A DNA stretch of 26,113 nucleotides. It comes from Pelargonium nanum. Taxonomy: Eukaryota > Streptophyta > Magnoliopsida > Geraniales > Geraniaceae. The DNA lies in NCBI GenBank assembly GCA_036897485.1, contig JAYMTF010001125.1, positions 1 to 26,113 of the forward strand, given 5' to 3'. Positions 10,350 through 19,905 of the stretch are shown here, one piece after another. The notes below the pieces were generated by a model. The model was not told where the DNA came from. It ran no database searches and saw nothing but the letters and a program-made list of their open reading frames with translations. The translations under genes and the position numbers were made by a program. Within the stretch, counting starts at the first letter, position 1, and every line of letters starts with the position of its first letter.

Positions 10350-10942
10350 TTAAGTGTTTGTTTGGTAACTTCAACTTCAAAAGGTCTATCGGGTAAAATG
10401 AGGCAAAAGGAGGTATAATGTCTGTAAGTATTAATAGACATTTGGTGTATTGTTTGGTAAAAATTGGTGGTAATAGAGATTTGTAAATGTATTTTTCATG
10501 AGATGATTGTTAGGGTAAAAATGAGCAAAATGTATTTTGAAATGTTGTAAAGACCAAAATAACATTGATTAGAAAAGAATAAAAAATATATATATTTGAA
10601 AAAATGGTATATGGTCGACCATCAACTGGTTGTGGTCGACCATCAAACTGGAGAAAGCTGATAATTGACTTCTTCTTTAGTAATTTATCATGAACACGAT
10701 AACAGAAAAGGTTGCAGCAAGCTCTCATAGTCTTATGTAAAATATTGGATATGATTTGATGATTCAAATATTGGACACAATTTATTTTAGGGGCAATGTT
10801 GGTTTTTTCTTTTTCTCTTTCTTCCTTTTTCTTCTTGCAGTAAGGCAAGAGCTCCTGTGGGAAATGAGCTCCCACAGGAGCTGTGCAGGACTTTTGAGCT
10901 TCAAAGGTCTGTTGTCTCAAAAATTATCCAAACAATAATTTG
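10350..10942. mobile_element. Possible nonautonomous DNA element (MITE-like), boundaries uncertain
   Basis: The left end contains TTGTTTGGTAAC (near 10357) and TTCAAAAGGTCT. The right end contains CAAAGGTCTG and TTATCCAAACAATAA (near 10924-10938), so the outer segments are imperfect reverse complements. Inside are a 13-bp perfect hairpin at 10850-10882 and a near-tandem 21-bp repeat starting GGTCGACCATCAACTGG (10613 and 10634). No convincing target-site duplication was found, so the class is unresolved. The reading frames here are interrupted by the hairpin and are not credible genes. Confidence 0.35.
10850..10882. repeat. Perfect 13-bp inverted repeat (hairpin) with 7-base loop
   Basis: AGCTCCTGTGGGA at 10850-10862 and its exact reverse complement TCCCACAGGAGCT at 10870-10882 flank AATGAGC. 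There is no run of U after either arm that would suggest a terminator. It lies within the putative MITE. Confidence 0.8.
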
Positions 10943-12640
10943 CCTCTACATCCTATGTGGCTCAACCTGCAGGAGGTCAAAAGGATGCAATTGGAGTTCC
11001 CGAGCAAGACCTAAGTCGTGAATTAGATTACATTTCACTTTTAAGCATGCAAATACGTTTGGATCCGCTCGATCAAACACGTTAGAACGGATCGAATTTT
11101 GGATGCTCGTGAATTGGATTTCAAATTGCCTAGCTCTAATATAAACCATTGTATGAGAATTTTGTTGTTTGATTTATGATGACATTTTGTCTTTAACTTC
11201 TCAATTTAAATTTTGCTAGAAAATCGGCAAATCAAGTGGCTTACTGTATCGCACGATCATTCGTTTTAATATCATGTCCTATTAGATGGATTGGTACTCA
11301 TTGCCACATGTTAGTATGAGTGATTATTAATATTTCACTTTTTAAAATAAAAAAAATTGTTACTAAAAATATAAATTGACAATTAAAAAAATGCAGATAC
11401 AATTTGCCCTCAAAATTATTGATTATTGTAATTTGTCGGCAAATTAGTAAGGATAGGTACACGTACAATATGAGAATCATAGAAGACTTCTCCCTTTAAT
11501 ATTTATTTAATTGTTTTCTAAAGAAATTCAAATACTAAATGAATCCATAAAAAAATGTTGAATAAAGATTGAAGGGTCATAAATTTTGACCGAGTAGTTA
11601 ATGTCCCAACACAATATATATAAGTAGGCTCATATAGTCATATTCAATTTCTATTGGATAAGATTCTTTTTATTTTCTTTTTCCATCGACTTGGTTACTC
11701 ATGATCGTGACTAACATAACAATATAAATAAATACAATGTAGCTTTTGGTGTTAGCCAATATACTATTGATTGAACTACAAATTTAAGTTTCGAGTTAAG
11801 AAAATTTAACATGAATTAAAAATGTTTGAATTTTGGATCACATATTAGATAGGATTTGTTTTTTATTTAGTCCATAACATGTGGAATCGGGTGAGTTTGT
11901 CTAGTCTGATTTGACTCGTAATTTGCACATAATAAACTCAACTCGATATGACTTGAAGATTAGTCGGATAATACGAAGTCAACTTTTAATATGATCATAT
12001 TTCAAGCTCTTTTTTTAGTGCGGATTTAAATTGGTAACTCCTATAATTATAAAAAAAATATGAGATTTTTTTAATAAACACATTAAGTTAAAATCTAAGC
12101 GATATGATCTTTTTGAATCAATTTGTCTTCTCCTTGATCATTAATTAGTTAATTAATTAGACATAAATAGGAGTATATCATAAGCACGTAGGAGGTGATC
12201 ATAAAATAAGACACCTTTAAATAAAAAATGTCGATATAACCACAAGATAAAGTCGCATCAAGCATTGCCTATAATACCTAAGAAAACGTCCTTCACCCAA
12301 ATTATGCCAATTTGATAAGTGCTCTTTATTATCTTTACTTCTTTAGGGCCAATTTATGCAAGTGGCTCTTGGTGTTTCACTATGGTCCATTGACTTCAAC
12401 TCCATATCTTGCCTTTTGTTGTTTCTCACTACAAGTCTACAACATAGAGCATTAGATTATGTCTCTTTCTTTTTTTAAGTACAGTTGACATGAACAATAT
12501 GTGTAATCGTACAAAACTCTTCATTATTGGTGTATTAATTGAAGAAATTAGAAGAAAAAAAATTGAAATTTCTTTCAATTTTAGAATGCACCACTTGTTT
12601 CTTTCCGTGGATTCAATTTTACAAAAAAGATAGTCAAGTA
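10943..12640. other. AT-rich intergenic DNA, nothing recognised
   Basis: Mostly AT-rich with stops in all frames. The stretch 10945-11130 is less AT-rich and looks like a decayed repeat, but no protein or terminal structure can be assigned. A TTAATTAATTAG palindromic stretch near 12150 is simple-sequence in character. Confidence 0.45.
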
Positions 12641-12653
12641 TTCGATCGTAAAT

Positions 12654-12869
12654 CTAGGGAGCCGCCTCTGAGAAGCGAGGAAACAAAACAATCATAAGAG
12701 GTATCGAAAACAAGACAAGTAAAAGAGACACCAACGAACACGCAGTCATCGTCGAGAATAACCAATCAAAACTTATGAAAATTTGCAAGCAGAAACTCGG
12801 ACTTGACTCGCTACTAGGAGTTCTGTCTCTACTCACAATCTTTGAGGTGAAACAATTTTGCTTTTGCAA
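12654..12869 (-). CDS. Possible small hydrophobic ORF, unrecognised
   Basis: A 71-codon minus-strand frame has a more coding-like composition than its surroundings. Its C-terminal half from an internal Met (MTACSLVSLLLVLF) is strongly hydrophobic, could form one membrane segment, and ends FPRFSEAAP. I do not recognise the family. No promoter, splice context or conserved motif supports it, and it may be a fragment of a decayed gene or chance. Confidence 0.2.
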   Translation of the reverse strand: MQKQNCFTSKIVSRDRTPSSESSPSFCLQIFISFDWLFSTMTACSLVSLLLVLFSIPLMIVLFPRFSEAAP

Positions 12870-13710
12870 GGTTCACATGGCCTGCAAGCTCATAAACTCA
12901 ACCAAAAAACTACCAAATTGAAGCATACACCTAATGAGCAATTTCTTATAATAATAATAGAGGATGTAACCAAACAAGATAGGCACAAAGTTAGGAATTA
13001 GACATAGTGTCCCCCAAGAACTTGTCCCAATCCATGTTTATTACAAGGCTTCATGAGGACATTGACCAAACAACTGCAGTATGAACTATGAATAGAGGCT
13101 ATTCCAATAATTTCCTCCAATGACAGATGGGTTTAAACGATACAGAAATATCTACCAAGCGTAAGATCACTATAAGACCGACTTTTTAACAAAGGTATGA
13201 ACATATTAGCGCATCAAGTAAACAGAAGCTCAAGGGGCATCAGGGCATGTTAATTGTTTCAAGCAGAAAAAATGAAACCAATTCGACGTAGGAATGTGAT
13301 TCTTTTTTTTCTTTTCTTTTTTGAAATCTAGGAATGTGATTCTTAATATACATACATTCAAATAATATACAAGAAAGCTCCTTTTGGTAGCCGAAATAGG
13401 ATAATTTGCAAACACTCGAGTAACAGATACTGTGGATATGTTTGCCTAAATCTAATCAATGTAATCAATACCTTAGCACATGCCTTGATGCAACAGAAAA
13501 CTTAGCTAGTTGTTAACAAAACAGATGGTAACATACCAACAGAATGGTAAAAAACAAACACGATATCAGAATGACTCCACAAGATTAGTTCTTTTTCATG
13601 AACGGACAGCACTAATCTCAATTGATGAAATTTGGAAACACTCCAGCCTACTACCTTTACAATAGACTTACTTAAGCCCACAATCAATTTTGGACATTAG
13701 GGATCAAAAA
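12870..13710. other. Intergenic DNA downstream of the SPC12 3' array
   Basis: No gene recognised. Contains a tandem trace of AGGAATGTGATTCTT at about 13290 and 13330 around a CT-rich run. Otherwise unremarkable. Confidence 0.4.
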
Positions 13711-14880
13711 CTTGATGTATTCTTTAACCATTTCTATTGTTTTCATATAGAAGAATATCCCATGAACCATCAAGTACCAAAGGCAAGTAAAATATACTAT
13801 CACTATATCCGTGTTATTTGAATTAAACTAAAAGCACCATCAAACGGCGAATCTTCCACTGAGGATTATATCCAAACAACACTTTCACAAGGCAAACAAA
13901 CACAACAATAGCATCAGGAAATGCTATCACACAAAGTCGCAAAGACAAGGAAACCCAAAGTAGCTAAAGTGAATTTTTTCTTCATCTAGCAATTGTATCA
14001 GATGCTAAATTTCTAAAAAATAATGCATATATCTCAGAAACTGAACAAAGACAACTATAAAATACTACTAAGAAAGACAAATCACAATCTTGATGTATTC
14101 TTTACCCATTTCTATTGGTTTCATATAGAAGAAATCCCATGATTCATCAAGCACAGAAGGCAAGTAAAATGTCCCATTGCTATATCCATGTTTTTCGAAT
14201 TGAACCAAAAGCTCCATCAAATGGTGACTCTTCTACTGAGGTTTATATCCAAACAACACGTTCACACGACAATCGAATACAACATCAGAGAATGTAAGAG
14301 AACCAAAAGATATAATGCACAAAGTCACAAAGACAAGAGAACCCAAAGAAGCTAAAGATTTTTTTTTTCTAGTAATTGTATCAGATGTTGAATATTTTAG
14401 AGTAATGTCCAAAACAGAACACACAATGTAGCAAAATCATCCGGGTTCATTAACAATTATAATACTACAAAGACAAATCTAAATCTCATCGTATTCTTGG
14501 TCATTTCTATTATTTTCCTACAGTAGACAATCTCATGATTCATAGGCAAGTAAAATATCATATCGCTATATCCATGTTATTTGAATTCAACTAAAAGCTC
14601 CATCAAACAGCAACTCTTCTACTAAGGATTATATCCAAACAAAACTTCCACAAGATAACTGAATACAAGCATAATAGAACGTAAGAGAACAAAAAGGAAA
14701 TAACACATAAAATCACAAAGACAAGAAAACCCAAAGAAGCTAAAGTAAATTTTTTATAGTAATTGTGTCAAATGAGCTAAATCTCAGAGTAGTGCATACA
14801 TCAATGAAGCATAACTAGCAATCTAGCAGATATCTCGAGGTTCATTAGCAACTATAAAACACCAACAAAGACCAGTCCAA
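13711..14880. repeat. Three tandem ~380-396-bp repeats abutting the SPC12 3' end
   Basis: Units start at about 13711, 14089 and 14485. Shared landmarks in order are TATTCTT, CATTTCTATT, GGCAAGTAAAAT, TATATCC, CCATCAAA, ATATCCAAACAA, CACAAAG, AAGACAAG, CCCAAAG, GCTAAA and GTAATTGT. Between the second and third units GGTTCATTA also matches. Divergence is moderate, so the duplications are not recent. The third unit ends about 20 bp from the SPC12 stop codon, so that gene's 3' UTR is probably made of this repeat. No long reading frame is shared between the units. Confidence 0.8.
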
Positions 14881-14901
14881 AAACAGAAATTGTCGTATGA
14901 C

Positions 14902-15180
14902 CTACTTCTTGGAGGGTTTCTTCTTGGAAGCCACCACAGGCTGTTGTGGCTTGGGATGCTTCTCGGCTTCGCTGGGGTCCAACCAATTGAGAGGGTGGCG
15001 ATTGAAGAAAGGCCAATTGGGGACAGTAACCAATGTGGTGAGAACCACACCACCAGCATATAAGAGTACCATGTTCTGAAACGAACCCATTATGTAACCG
15101 GTGGCAAAGGCCACGACTGCGAACCCGAGCAGCATTATCTGCATCAGCTGCTCAGCTAGCTTTTGCCCTTGCCAATCCAT
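14902..15180 (-). CDS. SPCS1: Signal peptidase complex subunit 1 (12-kDa, SPC12)
   Basis: A single coding exon of 92 codons plus stop gives MDWQGQKLAEQLMQ at the start, two membrane segments (about residues 12-31 and 36-53) separated by the short GSFQ turn, the family hallmark VPNWPFFNRHPLNWLDP (53-69), and a lysine-rich tail ending KKKPSKK. SPC12 is a small noncatalytic subunit of the ER signal peptidase complex, which removes signal peptides from secretory proteins. Both termini face the cytosol in the yeast and animal homologs. The length is normal for plants. The ATG at 15180 directly follows an acceptor (TTGTAG|AAATGG), so the leader is spliced: donor at 15604/15603 (CTCG|GTACGT), intron 15603-15183. 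Intact. The 3' UTR should run into the tandem array to its left. Confidence 0.95.
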   Translation of the reverse strand: MDWQGQKLAEQLMQIMLLGFAVVAFATGYIMGSFQNMVLLYAGGVVLTTLVTVPNWPFFNRHPLNWLDPSEAEKHPKPQQPVVASKKKPSKK

Positions 15181-15182
15181 TT

Positions 15183-15700
15183 CTACAATTCAACACCAGA
15201 ATACATCACATAAATATCCAACTAAACCCTACCATAAAACCAAACAGAATAGAAAGACCAAATAAATATAAATTAAACCCATATCATAGATCGTTCATTG
15301 AAACACTATAAAAAGCCAGAGCAAGCCCTAGAGCACTGTTTGGTTTCCGAGAAAATAAAATACAAACAATTAAGACTAGCAATTCAACTCCAGTTTACTA
15401 GCATTAAACAAAACACCAAATTGAACAACAACCCAGTTCTAGTTTTCCGATTACATTTACAGATCAGGAAAATCAAGCGATCAAACAATAAATAAAAAAA
15501 ACAGAATTTTATTCTAGGTTTGAAATATGAGATAAGACGATCACACACCAAAACCCAAATCGACCCAAAATTCACAAACTCCATCAAAAGATGATCGACG
15601 TACCGAGAAAATGCGGGAGCAAGGAGAGGATCGATGTCCGAATAGACGCGGTAGATTCAGCTGCAATGCAATTTTATGGTACGTTTTGGGGATTTTACAG
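15183..15700 (-). other. 5' UTR intron and first noncoding exon of SPC12
   Basis: The minus-strand donor CTCG|GTACGT (15604/15603) and acceptor TTGTAG at 15183 define a 421-bp leader intron that ends two bases before the ATG. The upstream noncoding exon would run from about 15604 to 15650-15700. No recognisable RNA gene lies in the intron. Confidence 0.6.
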
Positions 15701-15740
15701 TAGAGCGAATGAGAACCGTTGGATCCGATTTCGGTTCATC

Positions 15741-15833
15741 TGGGCCAGTGTAACGCACTGCATTCGAGTTCGAGAGGAGCGATCTGGTGAAGTTGGTCGC
15801 ATGAGTGTGATTTTGGGCCTCTATTCATGGGCC
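15741..15833. promoter_or_regulatory. Cluster of three site II elements (TGGGCC) upstream of SPC12
   Basis: TGGGCC occurs at 15741-15746, 15814-15819 and 15828-15833, upstream of the inferred SPC12 start. TGGGCY elements are bound by TCP factors and are typical of ribosomal, mitochondrial and cell-cycle genes in plants. The same motif recurs in the RPL17 promoter. Regulation by TCP factors is inferred. Confidence 0.6.
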
Positions 15834-15849
15834 TTTACCCAATGAAATA

Positions 15850-16833
15850 AGCCTAAACTATTGGCCTTGCATATCTCAAATGAAGCGAGTTCGGATTTTG
15901 GATCGGTGGTTAAGATTTGGTAAATATACGTCTAAAATAATTCAAAAGAAATTCTGTAAAAGTAAATTGTTCATAAATTGTGAATGCATAATTGAGAATT
16001 TATTAAATTGTCCACATGCATATTAAATATATAAAAAATTCAATACCAAGAATCATATATTTTATATGTAGATTAACTCATATCAAATCAAGGTCAATTA
16101 ACAGTTGGTTAGCCTTGTCAACTTAAGAGTTTTCCTTTTAGATTATACAAGTATTAAGTATAAAAGTGAGGTCTATCGACATTTAATCTGGGTCTACCAA
16201 CAATAAGTAGACAAACTAACTAAAACTATCTACCCAATAAAATCTAATTTTGAGGTTGATCCATATCTTACTTTGAGTCAACCGCGTGTTATTTTCTTGT
16301 TTATCAAACCAAACAAATTCATATTTACATGAGCTAGATTGAGGTTTATTAAGGTTATTTTATTAATAAACTTAAGCGGCAGTATGAATATTATTTACGC
16401 TAACTTCAACAACCCATGTGGGAGCTACAAGAGTCTGGTTGCTCTTGTGGAAAAACCTAATGTCGGGGTCTCCCGCAAAGGAAGAACGTTTGGTGAGGAA
16501 AAAAACAAATGCCGGGATCTAGAAAATGGCGTAACTGAACATCAGCGTTTCTAAATATTTTTAGACATTCCAAATGTAGGAATTAAGTAGATCTCCCAAA
16601 TGAAACCTTAACACAATATAAAATTGGTGCAAGTTAGTGGGCTACATTTTTATTGGTGTGACTCAATTTGATCAAACTATTTTTTTCTTTCCAAAATAGT
16701 CTATAAACTTGCCTATTTTGATAATGTCAAATACCATGTTGGGTCCCATATTTAAAAATTCGTGACTATTTTGGATAGCAGAAAAGGTACGGGACCAAAC
16801 TCAACTATATAAAATTAAGACTAGAATTGTAGG
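15850..16833. other. Intergenic DNA between SPC12 and U4
   Basis: AT-rich, with no gene recognised. An 11-bp inverted repeat, CCAAAATAGTC (16691-16701) and GACTATTTTGG (16764-16774), with weaker similarity extending outward, suggests a small foldback element about 85 bp downstream of the U4 gene. Confidence 0.4.
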
Positions 16834-16834
16834 G

Positions 16835-16844
16835 CTTTACCCTG
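16835..16844 (-). terminator. Candidate 3' box of the U4 gene
   Basis: The minus strand has CAGGGTAAAG about seven bases past the inferred 3' end. This resembles the plant snRNA 3'-end formation signal CA(N)3-10AGTNNAA, but only in part. Confidence 0.4.
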
Positions 16845-16850
16845 TATTAC

Positions 16851-16988
16851 AAGGAGCCCTTCCAGAAATTCTCGAAGGCCAAGGCGTAACCCAGGCCTAG
16901 GAGGGGGTTTGGAAATAGTTTTCAACCAGCAATAGACGCGCCTCGGTTAGTACCTCACTAGCTGCGTCATTGCCCCAAGCGCAAAGAT
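16851..16988 (-). ncRNA. U4: U4 spliceosomal snRNA gene
   Basis: The minus strand starting at 16988 reads ATCTTTGCGCTTGGGGC, the 5' end of plant U4 that pairs with U6. The 5' stem-loop follows, closed by GCAAT/ATTGC with the conserved TGAGG and CCGAGGCG kink-turn elements that bind the 15.5K/SNU13 protein. Next are TTGCTGGTTGAAAAC, also paired with U6, then a central stem AGGCC/GGCCTT, the Sm-binding site AATTTCTGG (16870-16862) and a short 3' stem around AAGG/CCTT. The length of about 138 nt is near the family norm; the exact 3' end is uncertain by a few bases. U4 chaperones U6 in the U4/U6.U5 tri-snRNP. Both promoter and 3' box are present, so it looks functional. A protein-like reading frame across it is spurious. 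Confidence 0.94.
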
Positions 16989-17012
16989 ACTTACTCATTT
17001 CCATTCGTTTCC

Positions 17013-17064
17013 TTTTTATAGAAACCACCAGCCCATCCCTCTTTGTATATCTCCGATGTGGGAC
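17013..17064 (-). promoter_or_regulatory. Plant snRNA promoter (USE plus TATA) of U4
   Basis: The upstream sequence element GTCCCACATCG (17064-17054) matches the plant consensus RTCCCACATCG exactly. TATAAAAA follows at 17020-17013. The gap between them is 33 bp, and the TATA starts 32 bp upstream of the first U4 base. In plants a gap of about 33-35 bp specifies Pol II, whereas U6-type Pol III genes have about 10 bp less. The gene should therefore be a Pol II snRNA gene. Confidence 0.92.
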
Positions 17065-17069
17065 AAAAT

Positions 17070-17919
17070 CCAACTTGCTCTCCTCCCATGCGCACTGCCA
17101 CTCCTGACGACCTGTCGTTTCGCTTGCCAACCCAAGTGTCCTCAAAGTAATAAACAGACATTTATCAAGCCAATACGACATATATGACCCATCCCAATTC
17201 TTGCGCCAAGAAGTACAAATAAAAAGGTAAATTTCTGAATTCTGATTACCATAATTAGATATGATAGGATTGAAAGAGAAATAATAAAATCTAAGCCATG
17301 ATTTTCAAGAATAAGATTGAGTTAAATCAATAATAATTTAACATTTATGTAGAAATGACTCGTGCTCATCCTCATCTCACGATTTGTAGACACAGACGAC
17401 AAAAAGTATCGTTGAATTTGATAGTTCAAATTGAGGTGTTAAATTTTATTAGCGGCTAAATGTAAGTAAGAAAAATCAATTTTCAATCACAATTTTAGAT
17501 GTTCATATATAACTAGGGGTAATTGCGAATATATATACTATATTACTGTATAATGTTTTTACATTTTTTTTAAAGGTAATGTTTTTACATTTTAATATCC
17601 CATGTTTTACTTCACTTTGCAACACTTATTTATCACATGTTATTGCTAATGTTGTATCCATTAAAATAAACACAAATTGAACAACACAGTTAGATATACA
17701 TACAAAATGATTATTTTACTCACTTTTTTCACTTCAAATTTTAACATATATGCATATAGATTTTCTCGCCTTAAATTTTATGTATCTATTGCAACAAACT
17801 TGTGGCTGCAATTCATTTTTACAAAATATATATTTTTTATCCCCTTTTTCACATAATATATAAATTTAATGCACCATTAGAAAAATTAATTCTAATTTTT
17901 TATTTTTTTTGCAAATATC
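17070..17919. other. AT-rich intergenic DNA upstream of U4
   Basis: No gene recognised. A short tandem duplication of TAATGTTTTTACATTTT is at about 17550-17595. Otherwise low-complexity A and T runs. Confidence 0.45.
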
Positions 17920-17932
17920 ATGTGTTTAATTT

Positions 17933-18189
17933 TTTTTTTAGAGCAAAAGGAATGTTATATTAATTCAACGAATCCGAAAACGATTACAGCAGATAAGTCA
18001 ATTGGGTAAGAGACACCCAACCAGTTCTCAAAATCTAAAACTCTTCTAGAAGATCTAGCTAGTAAATGCGCCGCTTCATAAGCAGAACGACGAACAAAAG
18101 CAAAGTCTAAAACAGAAAAATCTAACCGAAATGACAGAATGTCACCAATAATAAGACCCAAGGCACTAGAATCCTCCCCTCCGGTCTTG
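17933..18189 (-). mobile_element. 5'-truncated LINE-type insertion (RNase H 3' end) with 13-bp target-site duplication
   Basis: The 257-bp insert is flanked by the direct repeat ATGTGTTTAATTT at 17920-17932 and 18190-18202. On the minus strand it opens in frame (EDSSALGLIIGDILSFR), continues through LDFAFVRRSAYEAAHLLAR, which matches the end of the plant LINE-type RNase H-like domain (RVT_3), reaches a natural stop at 17957-17955, and ends in a short 3' UTR and A tail beside the left duplication. This is what target-primed reverse transcription of a 5'-incomplete copy leaves. It is only the tail of the ORF and cannot be functional. Confidence 0.8.
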
Positions 18190-18218
18190 ATGTGTTTAAT
18201 TTGCTGTACACTATCAGC

Positions 18219-18640
18219 ATTTATTTATTTATTTATTTATAATAACCAACAACTTTCATTAAATCAAAATATCATGGTTAACATAAGACATAATCGAAAC
18301 CAGAATACTAGCTATCTGAATCGATATAAGTACCCTCAGGCACAGAACAAGGCAATCTAGCAAGCTCGTAAGCTACCCTATTCGCAGACCGGTACACGAA
18401 GTTAAACACGACATGCTCAAATTGATGAAGAAGAGCAAAAACGTCGTCCAATACCAACCGGACCACCTTCCCTCCTACCTTCCTTTAATGCTTGAATTAC
18501 TGTCAATGCATCTGATTCCACCGTCAACTTCCTCCAACCATTTGTAACAGCAGCCTCCATATATAGCCTCCCTAATTTCCCAACATTTTGCCACTCTCAG
18601 TTGCAATTTGGTTATATAAGAATGATAGAAGAGGATATGA
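18219..18640 (-). mobile_element. Decayed LINE-type RNase H-like fragment
   Basis: In different minus-strand frames one sees RKLTVESDALTVIQALKEG (near 18530-18470, with the ESDAL motif around a catalytic Asp) and FNFVYRSANRVAYELARL (near 18400-18340), both typical of plant LINE RNase H-like domains. They are not in one frame, so at least two frame breaks have occurred. The 3' side ends in a run of ATTT repeats (18219-18240, AAAT on the minus strand) that could be the element's tail. The younger insertion at 17933-18189 sits just beyond that tail, so it is nested in or beside this older copy. Confidence 0.65.
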
Positions 18641-18659
18641 TGTATAGATAATTCTTGCA

Positions 18660-19905
18660 TTTTTCAATGAAGAGTGTTAAGCGATAGTGAAAGAACGGAA
18701 AATCAAAACCTATCGTAGTCATAACTCATATGTACCCAGTAGAGTTTTGCTAAAACATTGGAGAAGACTCTAGAGTTAAGAAATGAATCATGTTTAGCCA
18801 TTTAATAAAGATTTTAGGACTCTTAAAATACTTGTAAGGTTATAAAAATATATAAAAGAAAAGTTTTATTAATATATAGATCTCGTCGTTCAATTTGTTT
18901 GATAACGAAAAATCGTCAACGTTCATTAAGAATTAACTTAGCACAAATAGAGGAAAGAGTATCATTCGTTGAAAGTATATTAGAGTTTAAGTTCTGAAGT
19001 TACTTTTAAACGTGTTAAAATTAATATTTGAATATTAGAATGTCATAACTTTAATTGTTTTGAAGTTTATATTTGCACTAAGAAAATATCATTACTGCAC
19101 TATTTTGGAGAAACTCATATAATTATCTTTTATTGAGATAAATTGAGCTTCATATACATTACTTATGTTTTATTTCTATGATCAATATTTAAATTAGATA
19201 TGTGTGGTAACTAATAATGAATCAAAATTTTGATTAAGACTATTTATAGCCTTTGGCGGAAAACATTTCTTCCTTTAAAACAATCTACACAAAAGGGTAC
19301 ATAAGAACTGTCATTCCTGTTCAAAATAAGTGATAACAATGCTGCACAAGGAACCAGAGCGACCCTTACGAAGACGATGGTTGGAATATGCGAGACGTGA
19401 AAAGATAAGAAGTATCAAGACCGCATATTAGGAGGCGTTCGTTTTAGTTACTGTTCCAAGGTAAACAAATATAAGCATTTAAATCTAAATATGCACATAC
19501 TACCCGATGAAAAAATCCCTGCATCCTGCAACTATTGTAGAGATGAGGAGGTTTCGGTTACAAATATACATGTCCTTCATCCTTTGGAGGAGGATCCGAC
19601 ACTAGTAAATCATGGTAAAAACGAGATCATATACAATTGTAAAAATTAAGTTGAAGAGTTATATTTTAAATTGTTTGATTGATTAGTAAAGAAATTATTG
19701 CAATCACGTGCATTTAAAGAAAGTGATATAGTGTGATTGTATAAATAAAACAAACAATTGACAAACACATTATTTTTGCATAAAAAAAATATATATGTTC
19801 ACAATCTAATATTCAACATTAACGATATGAATGATTGGTTGATTGTTCTTACTTTTGCAATGTCATAGAAAAACAATTTGAATTTTCAAATTGGGGTTGA
19901 GGATT
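18660..19905. other. AT-rich intergenic DNA, nothing recognised
   Basis: No protein or RNA gene was recognised on either strand. The stretch 19330-19640 is less AT-rich and may be a decayed repeat or gene fragment, but no family could be named. Confidence 0.4.

Noticed and set aside
10510-10920. 136-codon minus-strand frame
   Set aside because: It crosses the perfect hairpin and palindromic repeat, contains a poly-Lys/Glu low-complexity start, and resembles no family. It is better explained by the putative MITE.
15591-15845. 84-codon plus-strand frame opposite the SPC12 leader
   Set aside because: It covers the SPC12 leader exon and promoter on the other strand and resembles no protein.
16691-16774. 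11-bp inverted repeat downstream of U4 as a MITE
   Set aside because: The arms are short, the flanks lack a clear duplication, and the sequence is AT-rich. Recorded only within the intergenic entry.
16897-17181. 94-codon minus-strand reading frame
   Set aside because: It runs across the U4 promoter and RNA body and has no protein family resemblance.
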